From NCBI RefSeq assembly GCF_902459485.1, contig NZ_LR699120.1:310001-374000 (forward strand): DNA of 64,000 nt. The letters run 5' to 3'. The translations under genes and the position numbers were made by a program. The notes under the pieces were generated by a model. The model searched no databases. It had not been told where the DNA came from and worked only from the letters and a program-made list of their open reading frames with translations. How positions within the stretch are numbered: the first letter of the stretch is position 1; every line of letters starts with the position of its first letter. Below are positions 1-8,808 of this stretch, one piece after another. The DNA is from Aquicella siphonis. GTDB taxonomy: Bacteria; Pseudomonadota; Gammaproteobacteria; DSM-16500.

Positions 1-1228
1 TCGCAAAAGATATTCCGTAGACGCGCCAGGGTATTTTATCCTGGCGGGAGCGTGACGCCGGTGCAAATGCTTCAAGTATTTTATCATCCCGCGTCTCACT
101 GGTGACAGTGTAAATATCAATTTCACCACTGCGCCGGGTTAATTCATCCGCGAGGCTCCTGAACAGCAAATCCCGCAAACGGGAGCGAATATGCTTCCAC
201 ACCATGATCAGTGTTATATTTTGCTCGCGTGCGAAATCCATGATTTCCTTGACCACATCAAAGCCTGTGAGAATACGTGTTTCGGCTCCCAGCTTCTCCG
301 CCAGACGCAGGTTTTGCATGGCCTGAAAAGATTCTTCCTCTGACAGCCGGACTCGCGGCGTATCCACGTGAACCGCGATCCAATCCGCTTGTAATTTGGT
401 TGCCATGCGTCGCGCCGCGCGTATCAATTTGGCGGATTCCACTCTTGTGCCGACACAAACCAGGATTTTTTCCCTGGTTGGCCAGATATGTTTAATGCCC
501 TGACCTTGCCTGTATAGCAAGACTTGCGCACCTACGCGTTCCGCAGTGACACGCAGGGCCAGCTCGCGAAGCGCTGTCAGATTTCCTTTACGAAAAAAGT
601 TTTCTGCGGCAAGTTCTGCTTGCTTGGGAAAATAGACTTTCCCTTCCTGAAGCCGCTTCAGCAAGTCTTCCGGAGGCAAATCCACCAATTCGATGGTATC
701 AGCCATTTCCAGCATGGCGTCCGGAACTGTTTCCTTGATGCGGGTGTGGATGATTTGTGAAACGACATCATTCAAGGTTTCCACGTGCTGAACATTAAGA
801 GTGGTATAAACATCAATGCCGCGGTCAAGAATTTCCTTGATGTCTTGCCAGCGTTTTGCATGGCGTGAGCCCGGCACATTGGTATGCGCCATTTCATCGA
901 TTAAAATCAACCCCGGATTGCGCTTCAATGCCCCGTCAAGATCGAATTCATGTAATTGACGCCCATGATAATCAACCGCGAGCCTGGGCAAGACCTCCAA
1001 TTTGTCAAGCAAGGATTCAATCTCCTTGCGGCCGTGTGATTCAACGATACCGACCAGAACATCCAGGCCTTGCGAACGCCTGGCAAGCGCATCTTGCAGC
1101 ATGGTATAGGTTTTACCCACACCCGGTGCGGCACCAAGATAAATTTTCAGTTTGCCGCGACGCTCCTGTCTTTCTTCATCCTGAACGCGCCGCAATAATG
1201 TTTCCGGATTCGGCCGATCTTGAATCAT
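1..1228 (-). CDS. kdpD: KdpD osmosensitive K+ sensor histidine kinase, N-terminal part (runs off left edge)
   Basis: Translating the minus strand from the ATG at 1228 gives about 409 codons with no stop up to the window edge. The protein opens MIQDRPNPETLLRRVQ and carries a Walker-A-like GAAPGVGKT near residue 35, the DEMAHTNVPGSRH stretch and the LNVQHVETLNDVV motif of the KdpD sensor domain. A USP-like domain follows (ILVCVGTRVESAKLIRAARR). KdpD with its partner KdpE senses low potassium or osmotic stress and switches on kdpFABC. The membrane segments, HAMP/GAF region and kinase core lie outside the window. It follows kdpC in the usual order, 67 bases beyond the conserved kdpC stop. A GTG directly precedes the ATG in frame and could also serve as start. 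Confidence 0.93.
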   Translation of the reverse strand, partial: MIQDRPNPETLLRRVQDEERQERRGKLKIYLGAAPGVGKTYTMLQDALARRSQGLDVLVGIVESHGRKEIESLLDKLEVLPRLAVDYHGRQLHEFDLDGALKRNPGLILIDEMAHTNVPGSRHAKRWQDIKEILDRGIDVYTTLNVQHVETLNDVVSQIIHTRIKETVPDAMLEMADTIELVDLPPEDLLKRLQEGKVYFPKQAELAAENFFRKGNLTALRELALRVTAERVGAQVLLYRQGQGIKHIWPTREKILVCVGTRVESAKLIRAARRMATKLQADWIAVHVDTPRVRLSEEESFQAMQNLRLAEKLGAETRILTGFDVVKEIMDFAREQNITLIMVWKHIRSRLRDLLFRSLADELTRRSGEIDIYTVTSETRDDKILEAFAPASRSRQDKIPWRVYGISFA

Positions 1229-1295
1229 CACCTGTCCTTTTTTGACCGCTGCAATCAGTCCTCAACCAGGGAAATGAGGCGCCGCGAAATAATCT

Positions 1296-1883
1296 CTACA
1301 TTCCATGCAATTTATCCAGCGCCGTATTCAATTCTAATACATTCACGCGGGGTTCGCCTAATATTCCCAACAGGCGGCCGCGTATGACGCTCTAGACCAG
1401 TTGTTGAACCATACCGTCTGGCAGATTGCGGGCAAGCGCAACCCTGTGAACCTGGTAATAGGCAGCCAGAGGACTGATATCAGGGTCCAGGCCGCTTCCT
1501 GAAGTCGTGACCAGATCCACAGGAACAAGGCTTTGATTGCCCGGATCAAACTGGCGTAATCGCTGCACACGCGCCTTGACTGCTTCAAGCAGCTGAGGAT
1601 TGCCGGGCCCGAGATTGGAACCGTTTGAAAATGCTGTGTTATAGGGAAAAGGCTCTGTCGCGGAAGGACGCCCCCAAAAATATCGCGGATCCGTAAACAC
1701 TTGTCCGATAAGCGCCGAGCCTATGATCCTGCCTCGCTCCGCAATCAAGCTGCCGCCGGATTGCCAGGGAAAAAACAAATAGGCTAATCCCGCCACTGCC
1801 AGAGGATATATCATGCCGGTCAGTATGGTCATCACGATCATCAATCTGATTCCCGTTCTGATCTGATTCGCAAATTTAAACAC
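1296..1883 (-). pseudogene. kdpC: KdpC, K+-transporting ATPase subunit C, interrupted by an in-frame amber codon
   Basis: KdpC is the single-span subunit that stabilises the KdpFABC potassium pump. Translation begins at a GTG (1883) preceded by AGAGGA, giving MFKFANQIRTG, a membrane helix around residues 15-35, then the conserved periplasmic region (YFWGRPSATEPFPYNTAFSN, PAAYYQVHRVALARNLP-type block). The reading frame meets TAG at 1392-1394 after codon 163. The same frame then continues with SVIRGRLLGILGEPRVNVLE and on to a TAG at 1296-1298. That block is the conserved KdpC C-terminus, so the full product would be about 195 residues, the family's normal length. Either the gene is truncated, the amber is read through, or there is a base error. 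As written, a 163-aa protein without the GEPRVNVLELN block is made from 1392-1883. Confidence 0.88.
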
Positions 1884-1907
1884 CGTGAATATCCTCTTGC
1901 CGCATAT

Positions 1908-3971
1908 TCAAACAATTCCCGCTGCCGCCAGAATCCAGTCAATCAGTTTGATTGCGGCAAACGGAACAACCAATCCCCCGAACCCGTAGATAAAAACATT
2001 GCGGCGTAATAAACGCGCTGCGCTAACCCGCTGCCAGCCCACTCCCCGCAGCGCGAGCGGGATCAGTAACACGATCACAAGCGCGTTAAATATTACCGCG
2101 GAAAGAATGGCACTGGACGGTGTCGCGAGGTGCATAATATTCAATGTGTTCAACTCGGGGTAAGTGGCAGCAAATGCCGCCGGCAAAATCGCGAAATATT
2201 TCGCGACATCATTGGAAATACTGAACGTCGTCAATGCACCGCGAGTCATTAGCAGTTGTTTCCCGATCTCGACAACTTCAATCAGCTTGGTGGGATTAGA
2301 ATCCAGATCCACGAGATTTCCCGCTTCTTTCGCCGCCTGGGTGCCGGTATTCATCGCGACAGCGACATCCGCCTGAGCCAAAGCGGGCGCATCATTGGTT
2401 CCATCTCCAGTCATGGCGACCAGTCGGCCTTCTGACTGCAGACGCTGAATGAGTTTAAGCTTGTCTTCCGGTGTGGCATTCGCAAGAAAATCATCCACTC
2501 CTGCTTCCGCAGCGATGGCGGCGGCAGTCAAGGGATTATCTCCCGTCACCATGATCGTTCTGATTCCCATTTGCCGCAATTGCGCGAAACGTTCGCGGAT
2601 GCCCCCCTTGATAATATCCTTGAGACAAATCACACCTAATACTCTGGCGCCATCAGCAACGACAAGCGGCGTACTCCCCTTGCGGGCTATCAGTTCCACG
2701 CTCCTCAGAACGGATTGAGGAAAAGTTCCTCCCATTTCTGAAACATAACTTTCAATCGCCTGTAACGCACCCTTGCGTATCTGTCTGCCAGGCAAATTGG
2801 CGCCGCTCATGCGGGTCTGCGCGGTGAATGGAATAAAAGTGGCTTGCATCTCGGCGATTTCCCGTCCACGCAAATTATATTTATCCTTGGCCAACACCAC
2901 AATGCTGCGTCCTTCAGGCGTCTCATCCGCAAGAGAAGCAAGCTGTGCCGCGTCCGCAAGCGTTTCCATGCTTACGCCTTCAGCTGGAAGGAATTCCGTC
3001 GCCTGCCGGTTTCCAAGCGTGATCGTTCCGGTCTTGTCCAGAATCAAGACATCGATATTGCCCGCCGCTTCAATGGCACGGCCAGACATGGCAATGACAT
3101 TGGCTTGAATAAGGCGATCCATGCCGGCAATTCCAATCGCAGACATCAATCCGCCAATCGTTGTGGGCGCGAGACAGACAAACAATGCAATCAATACAGT
3201 CACACTGACGGTTTTGCCGGACACCGCGACCATGTGGCTATACAGGGAAAATGGCAGTAAAGTGGAGCAAACCAGAAGAAATATCAGTGTCAGCGCAGCA
3301 AGCAAGATAGTCAAGGCCAGCTCGTTAGGTGTTTTTTGTCTTTTTGCTCCTTCAACCAGGGAAATCATACGGTCAAGAAATGTTTCTCCGGGATTCGATA
3401 GAATTCGTACAATTAACCAGTCGGAAATAATTTGCGTGCCTCCTGTGACAGCACTGCGGTCGCCCCCGCTTTCGCGGATAACCGGGGCGCTTTCACCCGT
3501 GATAGCGCTTTCATTGACAGAGGCACACCCTTCTATCACTTCACCGTCGCTGGGAATAAAATCACCCGCCTCAACCAGCACAATATCGCCGGCGCGCAGC
3601 TCGCCTGACTGAAGAATGGTGACTTTGGCATGCCGCGCTGGTTTGGATAATTTCTTCGCCTGCACGGCGCGGCGTGATTTGCGCAATGCCTGTGCCTGCG
3701 CTTTTCCACGCCCTTCCGCCATTGCTTCCGCAAAATTGGCGAACAATACGGTAACCCAAAGCCATATCGTGATCATGAAACCCAGACCGGGCGTAATATC
3801 CTCCTCACCGAGAATAGACTGGATGAACAGGACAGTAGTCAGGATGGATCCGGTATATACACAAAACATCACGGGATTACGAATCTGATGATGGGGAGAC
3901 AGCTTGAATACTGCATCGCGTACCGCAAGCCTGATAATGCCTGCGTCCCAAATAGAAAGTTTAGCGGCCAT
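1908..3971 (-). CDS. kdpB: KdpB, catalytic P-type ATPase subunit of the KdpFABC K+ pump
   Basis: Integral-membrane ATPase subunit that hydrolyses ATP to drive high-affinity potassium uptake through KdpA. The 687-aa protein (E. coli 682) shows the actuator TGES motif (AITGESAPV), the phosphorylation site DKTGT at about Asp312, the hinge [13 protein letters not shown] and [21 protein letters not shown] chose the ATG at 3971 ([11 protein letters not shown]) over the upstream one at 4016, because 3971 fits the family N-terminus and overlaps the end of kdpA by only 11 bases, a translational-coupling arrangement. It is followed by kdpC after 24 bases. All catalytic motifs seen are intact. Confidence 0.97.
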   Translation of the reverse strand: MAAKLSIWDAGIIRLAVRDAVFKLSPHHQIRNPVMFCVYTGSILTTVLFIQSILGEEDITPGLGFMITIWLWVTVLFANFAEAMAEGRGKAQAQALRKSRRAVQAKKLSKPARHAKVTILQSGELRAGDIVLVEAGDFIPSDGEVIEGCASVNESAITGESAPVIRESGGDRSAVTGGTQIISDWLIVRILSNPGETFLDRMISLVEGAKRQKTPNELALTILLAALTLIFLLVCSTLLPFSLYSHMVAVSGKTVSVTVLIALFVCLAPTTIGGLMSAIGIAGMDRLIQANVIAMSGRAIEAAGNIDVLILDKTGTITLGNRQATEFLPAEGVSMETLADAAQLASLADETPEGRSIVVLAKDKYNLRGREIAEMQATFIPFTAQTRMSGANLPGRQIRKGALQAIESYVSEMGGTFPQSVLRSVELIARKGSTPLVVADGARVLGVICLKDIIKGGIRERFAQLRQMGIRTIMVTGDNPLTAAAIAAEAGVDDFLANATPEDKLKLIQRLQSEGRLVAMTGDGTNDAPALAQADVAVAMNTGTQAAKEAGNLVDLDSNPTKLIEVVEIGKQLLMTRGALTTFSISNDVAKYFAILPAAFAATYPELNTLNIMHLATPSSAILSAVIFNALVIVLLIPLALRGVGWQRVSAARLLRRNVFIYGFGGLVVPFAAIKLIDWILAAAGIV

Positions 3972-5781
3972 ATTGACTCCACAGCATGAGATGTTCAGCG
4001 ACAGGACCCAGGGCAAGCACAGGAAAAAATGTCAGCGCTCCTAACAAAATAACAACCCCGATCAACAGAAAAACAAATAATGGCGAATGCGTAGGCAGCG
4101 TGCCAAGTCCGCCAGGAACAATTTTCTTGCGCGCCAGCGATCCCGCGATCGCCAGCGCGGGAATGGCGATCCAGTAGCGCCCTGCCAACATGGCAATACC
4201 GCCTGCCATGTTATAAAAAGGCGTATTAGCCCGCAAACCTGCAAATGCGCTGCCATTATTATTCGCCATGGAAGTGAATGCATAAAGCATTTCTGTGAGT
4301 CCGTGAGCGCCAGGATTACCGACTGCGTCAATGCCCATGCGCGTTGTAGCTGCAATAGCAGAAAAAAATAACACGGCCACCGGCATGATCAACACACCTA
4401 ACGCCGCCATTTTCATTTCGAAGGGCTCGATTTTCTTGCCCAAATATTCAGGCGACCGTCCTATCATTTGTCCGGAGATAAATACCGTAATAATGACCAG
4501 CAGCAACATGCCATACAGCCCGGATCCCACACCGCCAAACACCACTTCACCAAGGTGCATGAGCCACAAGGGAACCAGCCCCCCCAACGGCAAATAGGAA
4601 TCATGCATGGAATTGACCGAACCATTTGATGCCGCTGTCGTGGCAGCCGCCCAAAGTCCGGAATTCACTATGCCGAAACGGACTTCCTTGCCTTCCATGT
4701 TTCCACCCGATGAATAGCCAGCCACGGGTGCCTGATCAACACCCAGAGACACCAGAGCGGGATTGCCGCTCTGCTCCACGATAATGGTCAAACAAGCCAG
4801 CGGCACAAACAGAATAAACATGGCAGACAAAACAGCCCACCCTTGGCGTCTATCATTCACCATCACACCGAATGTGTAACAAAGCGCCGCAGGAATCAAC
4901 AATATGGACAGCATTTCAAAAAAATTGGTTAATGGCGTGGGATTTTCGAATGGATGAGAAGAATTTGTATTAAAAAAACCTCCTCCATTGGTTCCTAACT
5001 GCTTAATAGCAATTTGCGATGCCGCTGGACCCATAGGTATAACTTGTTCGGTGACATGTCCGGCTTCCGCGGCATCGTTATCTCTTTCATTCATCTCTGG
5101 CATTCCAGCTTTTCCTGGAGCCGATTGTTGTGAAACGAACGACTGCATTGAAATGATTGATTGATAATAAGGCCTGAAGTTTTGAATCACTCCTTGAGAG
5201 GTTAATATGACGGCCAGAATCAAAGAAAGAGGCATCAATATATAGAGAATGCCCCTGACCATGTCTACCCAGTAATTTCCCAAACTTTTGCTTTCATGCC
5301 TGGCTATGCCTCGAATCATGGCAATGAGCAAAGACATTCCCGTGGCAGCCGAGAGAAAATTTTGCACCGTAAGCGCGAACATTTGCGAGAAATAACTCAA
5401 TGCGGCTTCACCGGCGTAGGCCTGCCAGTTGGTGTTGGAGGAAAAACTGACAGCGGTATTGAATGCGAGGTCAGGTGCCATGCCGTTGAAATGCTGGGGA
5501 TTAAGCGGCAGATAATACTGCACCCGCAGAATGAGATAGACTGCCATCAATCCCGCCAGATTGAAAATCAGCATGGAAGACAAATAACCTTTCCAAGTCA
5601 TTTCATGGTCTTCGCGTATCCGGCAAAAGCGATATATCCAGCGTTCCAGGGGACGGAGCAGCTTACCGGGGCCGCGCGGATGTCCCTCATAGACAGACGC
5701 CATATACCATCCTAACGGCTTCACGCAAGCCAGAAGTGAAAAAACAAACAATAAAATCTGCAGCCAACCCATGTTTGTCAT
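3961..5781 (-). CDS. kdpA: KdpA, K+-translocating channel-like subunit
   Basis: KdpA is the potassium-selective membrane subunit, related to the SKT/Trk superfamily with four degenerate pore loops. The 606-aa product has many hydrophobic helices and filter-type segments such as [34 protein letters not shown] and [14 protein letters not shown], all diagnostic of KdpA. The ATG at 5781 is preceded by AGGGA at good spacing; an in-frame TTG lies just upstream. It overlaps kdpB by 11 bases and lies 23 bases after kdpF, so the genes form one transcript. One loop, about residues 195-220 ([21 protein letters not shown]), is charged and poorly conserved in my memory of the family, which is normal for KdpA periplasmic loops. 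Confidence 0.97.
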   Translation of the reverse strand: MTNMGWLQILLFVFSLLACVKPLGWYMASVYEGHPRGPGKLLRPLERWIYRFCRIREDHEMTWKGYLSSMLIFNLAGLMAVYLILRVQYYLPLNPQHFNGMAPDLAFNTAVSFSSNTNWQAYAGEAALSYFSQMFALTVQNFLSAATGMSLLIAMIRGIARHESKSLGNYWVDMVRGILYILMPLSLILAVILTSQGVIQNFRPYYQSIISMQSFVSQQSAPGKAGMPEMNERDNDAAEAGHVTEQVIPMGPAASQIAIKQLGTNGGGFFNTNSSHPFENPTPLTNFFEMLSILLIPAALCYTFGVMVNDRRQGWAVLSAMFILFVPLACLTIIVEQSGNPALVSLGVDQAPVAGYSSGGNMEGKEVRFGIVNSGLWAAATTAASNGSVNSMHDSYLPLGGLVPLWLMHLGEVVFGGVGSGLYGMLLLVIITVFISGQMIGRSPEYLGKKIEPFEMKMAALGVLIMPVAVLFFSAIAATTRMGIDAVGNPGAHGLTEMLYAFTSMANNNGSAFAGLRANTPFYNMAGGIAMLAGRYWIAIPALAIAGSLARKKIVPGGLGTLPTHSPLFVFLLIGVVILLGALTFFPVLALGPVAEHLMLWSQYGR

Positions 5782-5804
5782 CAATCATCCCTTTCTTGCG
5801 AAAT

Positions 5805-5891
5805 TCAAAATAATTCCGGCTTCATTATTACGAATAATAAATAGATGAATAATACCAAGACAATCACAGCAGATGCGCTGTAAACACTCAT
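5805..5891 (-). CDS. kdpF: KdpF, 28-aa single-span stabilising subunit
   Basis: A 28-codon ORF, MSVYSASAVIVLVLFIYLLF followed by VIMKPELF, sits immediately upstream of kdpA. It is a single hydrophobic helix with the short C-terminal 'KPE' signature typical of KdpF (many KdpF proteins end near LxxALxxPExF). KdpF is a lipid-like peptide that stabilises the KdpABC complex in the inner membrane. Its ATG overlaps the stop of the upstream 33-aa ORF (ATGA), and the kdpA start follows after 23 bases. Position, size and C-terminus make the assignment strong despite the small size. Confidence 0.88.
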   Translation of the reverse strand: MSVYSASAVIVLVLFIYLLFVIMKPELF

Positions 5892-5989
5892 GGTTCATCG
5901 CTCCGGGAGAGCAAATCAAAAAAATTGATCAGGACGAAGCTGAACGTATAGAATACAATCGCCATGCCAATATAAATTAAGTCTTCCAT
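5888..5989 (-). CDS. 33-aa single-span membrane peptide leading the kdp operon
   Basis: A 33-codon ORF starting with MEDLIYIGMAIVFYTFSFVL and ending INFFDLLSRSDEP. It has an AAAGG ribosome-binding site about eight bases before the ATG, a single predicted helix and an acidic tail. Its TGA overlaps the kdpF ATG (ATGA), so the two are probably co-translated. Comparable tiny hydrophobic ORFs occur before kdpF in other proteobacteria (from memory), usually annotated as hypothetical. A role in Kdp assembly or regulation is inferred only from position. No biochemical function is known to me. Confidence 0.7.
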   Translation of the reverse strand: MEDLIYIGMAIVFYTFSFVLINFFDLLSRSDEP

Positions 5990-6112
5990 GAAATTTACCT
6001 TTTAGTAATGTAAATAGGGTATATCAGTATCAGCACGGAGTAAATTCTCAAATCCGAATGGCTGGATAATCCTGAGCAATGCCGACACATCATGACTATT
6101 AACGGAGAAACC
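5990..6112 (-). promoter_or_regulatory. Probable kdp operon promoter/leader region
   Basis: This 123-base gap lies between the end of the FAD oxidase gene and the first kdp ORF. It is the only sizeable break in a long minus-strand run, so a KdpE-responsive promoter would be expected here. The stretch around 6010-6060 is AT-rich, but I could not pick a convincing -35/-10 pair or a KdpE site by eye. Assignment is by position only. Confidence 0.35.
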
Positions 6113-7153
6113 TTAAGCTGTCCCGTGCGGGATGAGCATGGCAGTAATCCGCTTTGCGATGGCGGGCGCCGTTTTGATACCTCCGCCGTTGGCGGGAGGA
6201 ACGACAATCAATCCTTTGACCGGCATTATTGCATTCACTTCTGTTCGACCATCACATGTAAAGGTATCTACGCTGGTGTGAACCGAATACTCTGCCTTTT
6301 CCAATGCGGGAAATTGCTGTGCTATCAAGACATGCAGCTCAAAGGCAGTATGATTATTGACTGGAAGCGGGTCAGATCCATGAATGACAGGTTCATCCTG
6401 ATGCAGGCAGCCTGCAAGCACATTTCCATCCCTAAGCGGCAAAACATAAAAGTCATTGATAAAGTCAAGATGAGCGGTTTCAAACAGGGTTGAAGCTCGC
6501 TGATAAAGATGATACTGAAACGACTTTATCCGGATTTTGCATTCGAGATTAACAGTTCTCATCAGCGCAGGCGTCATTGGCCCTGCGGCCAAAATCACCT
6601 TCTCCGAGCGGATTTCACCGCAGGAGGTCTCGACTCCCTGCACCCCTGTCGTATCTCCGAGAATGCGGGATACCGGTCTGTTTTCATAACAAACGCCATG
6701 GTGCGCCTTCCCCGCGCTGACCCATGCCTGACTCGTCTGTACCGGATTGACTGATCCCGCCAAGGGTTCGTGAATACGGATAGTGTCGCCGTCATCATGC
6801 CAGATGACTGGATAGTGTTCCGGGTTTAATTCATTCTTACAGACTCGTAATGATTTAACGGATGCGCGCGAAATCCGGCTTATCAGACCAGTTTGATGAA
6901 ATGAACAGGATGATCCAACTTCGCGATGAAACCGATGATAATATTGAAATCCCTCTATCTGACACGCACGCAGCGCCGGCTCCAGCGCAAACTGACGAAT
7001 CAGGCCGCCCGATTGCCCCGTTGTCTTGCCGGCAATCCGGCAAGCTTCCAGCAGCACGATCTTGCCCATCTTCCGTTTTGACAATTCATGAAATATGGCG
7101 CAGCCTGTGATTCCCGCACCCACAATGACAATATCAGCCTGTTCTCGCGCCAT
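6113..7153 (-). CDS. DAO-family FAD-dependent amine oxidase/dehydrogenase (candidate hydrazine-releasing enzyme)
   Basis: A 346-aa flavoprotein of the D-amino-acid-oxidase/glycine-oxidase fold. The N-terminus ADIVIVGAGITGCAIFHELS is a Rossmann GxGxxG motif, followed by the ribose-binding acidic residue in VLLEA and the TTGQSGGLIR segment typical of DAO enzymes; the C-terminus has PANGGGIKTAPAIA. Such enzymes oxidise secondary or primary amines at the C-N bond. I chose the ATG at 7153 because upstream codons overlap the preceding cupin gene. It is the last gene of a six-gene operon. In the s56-p1 hydrazine pathway an FAD oxidoreductase cleaves the N6-substituted lysine adduct to release the hydrazino acid, and this gene is the natural counterpart here. 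The substrate is inferred, not shown. Confidence 0.85.
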   Translation of the reverse strand: MAREQADIVIVGAGITGCAIFHELSKRKMGKIVLLEACRIAGKTTGQSGGLIRQFALEPALRACQIEGFQYYHRFHREVGSSCSFHQTGLISRISRASVKSLRVCKNELNPEHYPVIWHDDGDTIRIHEPLAGSVNPVQTSQAWVSAGKAHHGVCYENRPVSRILGDTTGVQGVETSCGEIRSEKVILAAGPMTPALMRTVNLECKIRIKSFQYHLYQRASTLFETAHLDFINDFYVLPLRDGNVLAGCLHQDEPVIHGSDPLPVNNHTAFELHVLIAQQFPALEKAEYSVHTSVDTFTCDGRTEVNAIMPVKGLIVVPPANGGGIKTAPAIAKRITAMLIPHGTA

Positions 7154-7160
7154 AAAATGG

Positions 7161-7499
7161 TTACCAGTATATTGATAACACCGTGATAGCCCGATCACGA
7201 TCATTAATCAAAGTATGCCGCTCAAAAGATGCGAAATAAAAGATATCAGATTCCATCACAGGATATTGTCTGCCTTCATGTTCCAGCAGACCTGATCCTT
7301 TCAGAATAATCCAGCACTCTTGAACGCTATGCTGATCCAGCGGTGTCCTGCAGCCAGGAAGCACTTCAAAACGGGCCGCATGAAATGGCGGTCTGACATT
7401 TTCAACGAACCCGAACATGCGAACGTCAACCCCTTGCGCAATGAGATCCCGCTCTTGCAGATGCAAACGAGGTTCACGAATCGGAGTGTTTTCAGGCAT
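7161..7499 (-). CDS. Small stand-alone cupin (candidate N-N bond-forming partner)
   Basis: A 112-aa single-domain cupin. Motif 1 reads PGCRTPLDQHSVQECWIILK, giving potential metal ligands Asp, His and Glu, and motif 2 supplies a His in ASFERHTLIND, so a Zn or Fe site is plausible. The ATG at 7499 is preceded by GAGG at nine bases and overlaps the hydroxylase stop by eight bases; longer upstream starts would run deep into that gene. In the hydrazine-forming proteins Spb40 and PyrN a cupin domain is fused to a MetRS-like domain and rearranges the amino-acyl-O-hydroxylamine intermediate into an N-N bond. Here the cupin is a separate gene three positions after regulation starts and one gene away from the MetRS-like ORF. 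Confidence 0.85.
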   Translation of the reverse strand: MPENTPIREPRLHLQERDLIAQGVDVRMFGFVENVRPPFHAARFEVLPGCRTPLDQHSVQECWIILKGSGLLEHEGRQYPVMESDIFYFASFERHTLINDRDRAITVLSIYW

Positions 7500-8808
7500 A
7501 CTGTCTTTCCTCATTCTGGTACCCGGAGAATCCCTCCCATTCCATGACCGTGCTTTCATTGTCAATATCATAAACCGTTTTTTGGGCAAGACTGTTAATG
7601 ATCCTGGCGCTGCGCCATGCCATCAGACTAAGATTGGGATCGGCAATTCCGTGTGAGTGGCGCGCCGCGTTTTGTACATAAATCTGATTTTGTGAAGGTC
7701 CGTACCAGTGTATGGAATAATCTTTCCGCACACAGAAATGACCATTTTCCAGAGGAATCCTGTCCCGCAAACCTTCAAGATAAGCCGGCATTTGCCAATG
7801 GTATCCCGTGCAGAGAATGACAACATCCGCAGCATAATGACGCTGCTCTATGGTGTCACAGATTCGCAGGCCGATTTCAACCGAGTTCCCGCTGCGGCTC
7901 AAGCTGGTTAACTCATGATTGCCGATAAAACGGAAAAAGCGCGGCATGTTTTCAATGAATTCATAAAAATAAAGCTTGCGGTAGATGGATTCGAGCAAAT
8001 GCGCGGAGATGCCGTCGCTCGCCAGGACCTGTTCTTGCAGCAACCGGCTTTTTTTACCTGATGACAGCGAAAAAAAATAATCATTATACACGGGTGTAAA
8101 ATATTCATTGGCAAATACCGATTCATCTATCGGCGAAAATATGGCTCGTTTGGTTGCCCAGACCAGTTCCGATGGCAGCGCTCCGCTGTCACTCAGCAGG
8201 TGATTGACGATATCCGCGCCGCTTTGACCGCCTCCGATCACAACCACCCGCCGTCCACGACAGCGATGGCTATGGGACAAGTAATCCTTTCCGTGAAAAA
8301 TATTATTTCCTGTTTTCAACCTGGCACATTCAGGAATAGAGGGTGACAAACCGCTGCCCAGGACGAGATGTTTTGTCCGGATTTTTCTTTTGGATGTCCG
8401 GGCGACAAAAGAGGATTGTTCAAAATGAATAGATTCCACCTCTTCATCAAAATTCAAATTGGCGAGCGAGCGGCTTACCCAGTTGAGATATTGATTAAAC
8501 TCGGTCCGCAAAACCTGATGAAAGCGGGCATTCATGAACCGGTATAATCGTTTATGCTTGGCGAGATAGGCAATAAATGAAAAAGGATTCGCCGGATCGA
8601 CCAGGGTCACCAGGTCTTTCAGATAACTGACCTGGATTTCTGCTTCAGGCAGCAGCAATCCGGAATGCCAGACAAATGACGGATTGCGATCAAAAAAACA
8701 GCTGGTAATCGCCGGCAATGGTGCGAGCAGCGCAGCCAGGCTCAAATTAAAGGGCCCGACACCCACACCTAGTAAATCGACAGCATTTTGGTCATCATTA
8801 ACCTGCAT
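7492..8808 (-). CDS. L-lysine (or ornithine) N-monooxygenase, IucD/SidA family
   Basis: A 438-aa flavin-dependent N-hydroxylating monooxygenase. It has the FAD-binding GVGVGPFNLSL near residue 14, the IucD-like segment VSYLKDLVTLVDPANPFSFI, a second nucleotide site VVVIGGGQSGADIV near residue 190, and the C-terminal VVILCTGYHW signature. The AKHKRLYRF segment resembles lysine N6-hydroxylases (IucD KHKKFYRF) more than ornithine enzymes. It would convert lysine, O2 and NADPH to N6-hydroxylysine. It overlaps the MetRS-like gene by 11 bases and the cupin by 8. No siderophore synthetase (IucA/IucC, NRPS) or acyltransferase is adjacent, so a siderophore role is not supported; feeding N6-hydroxylysine to the N-N bond-forming pair is the better reading. 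Confidence 0.9.
   Translation of the reverse strand: MQVNDDQNAVDLLGVGVGPFNLSLAALLAPLPAITSCFFDRNPSFVWHSGLLLPEAEIQVSYLKDLVTLVDPANPFSFIAYLAKHKRLYRFMNARFHQVLRTEFNQYLNWVSRSLANLNFDEEVESIHFEQSSFVARTSKRKIRTKHLVLGSGLSPSIPECARLKTGNNIFHGKDYLSHSHRCRGRRVVVIGGGQSGADIVNHLLSDSGALPSELVWATKRAIFSPIDESVFANEYFTPVYNDYFFSLSSGKKSRLLQEQVLASDGISAHLLESIYRKLYFYEFIENMPRFFRFIGNHELTSLSRSGNSVEIGLRICDTIEQRHYAADVVILCTGYHWQMPAYLEGLRDRIPLENGHFCVRKDYSIHWYGPSQNQIYVQNAARHSHGIADPNLSLMAWRSARIINSLAQKTVYDIDNESTVMEWEGFSGYQNEERQYA

Noticed and set aside
3972-4016. Upstream ATG extending kdpB by 15 residues
   Set aside because: Extension overlaps kdpA coding sequence and does not match KdpB N-termini.
7492-8808. IucD-like enzyme as part of a hydroxamate siderophore locus
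   Set aside because: No siderophore synthetase, acyltransferase, NRPS or TonB receptor is adjacent; the neighbours fit hydrazine chemistry better.
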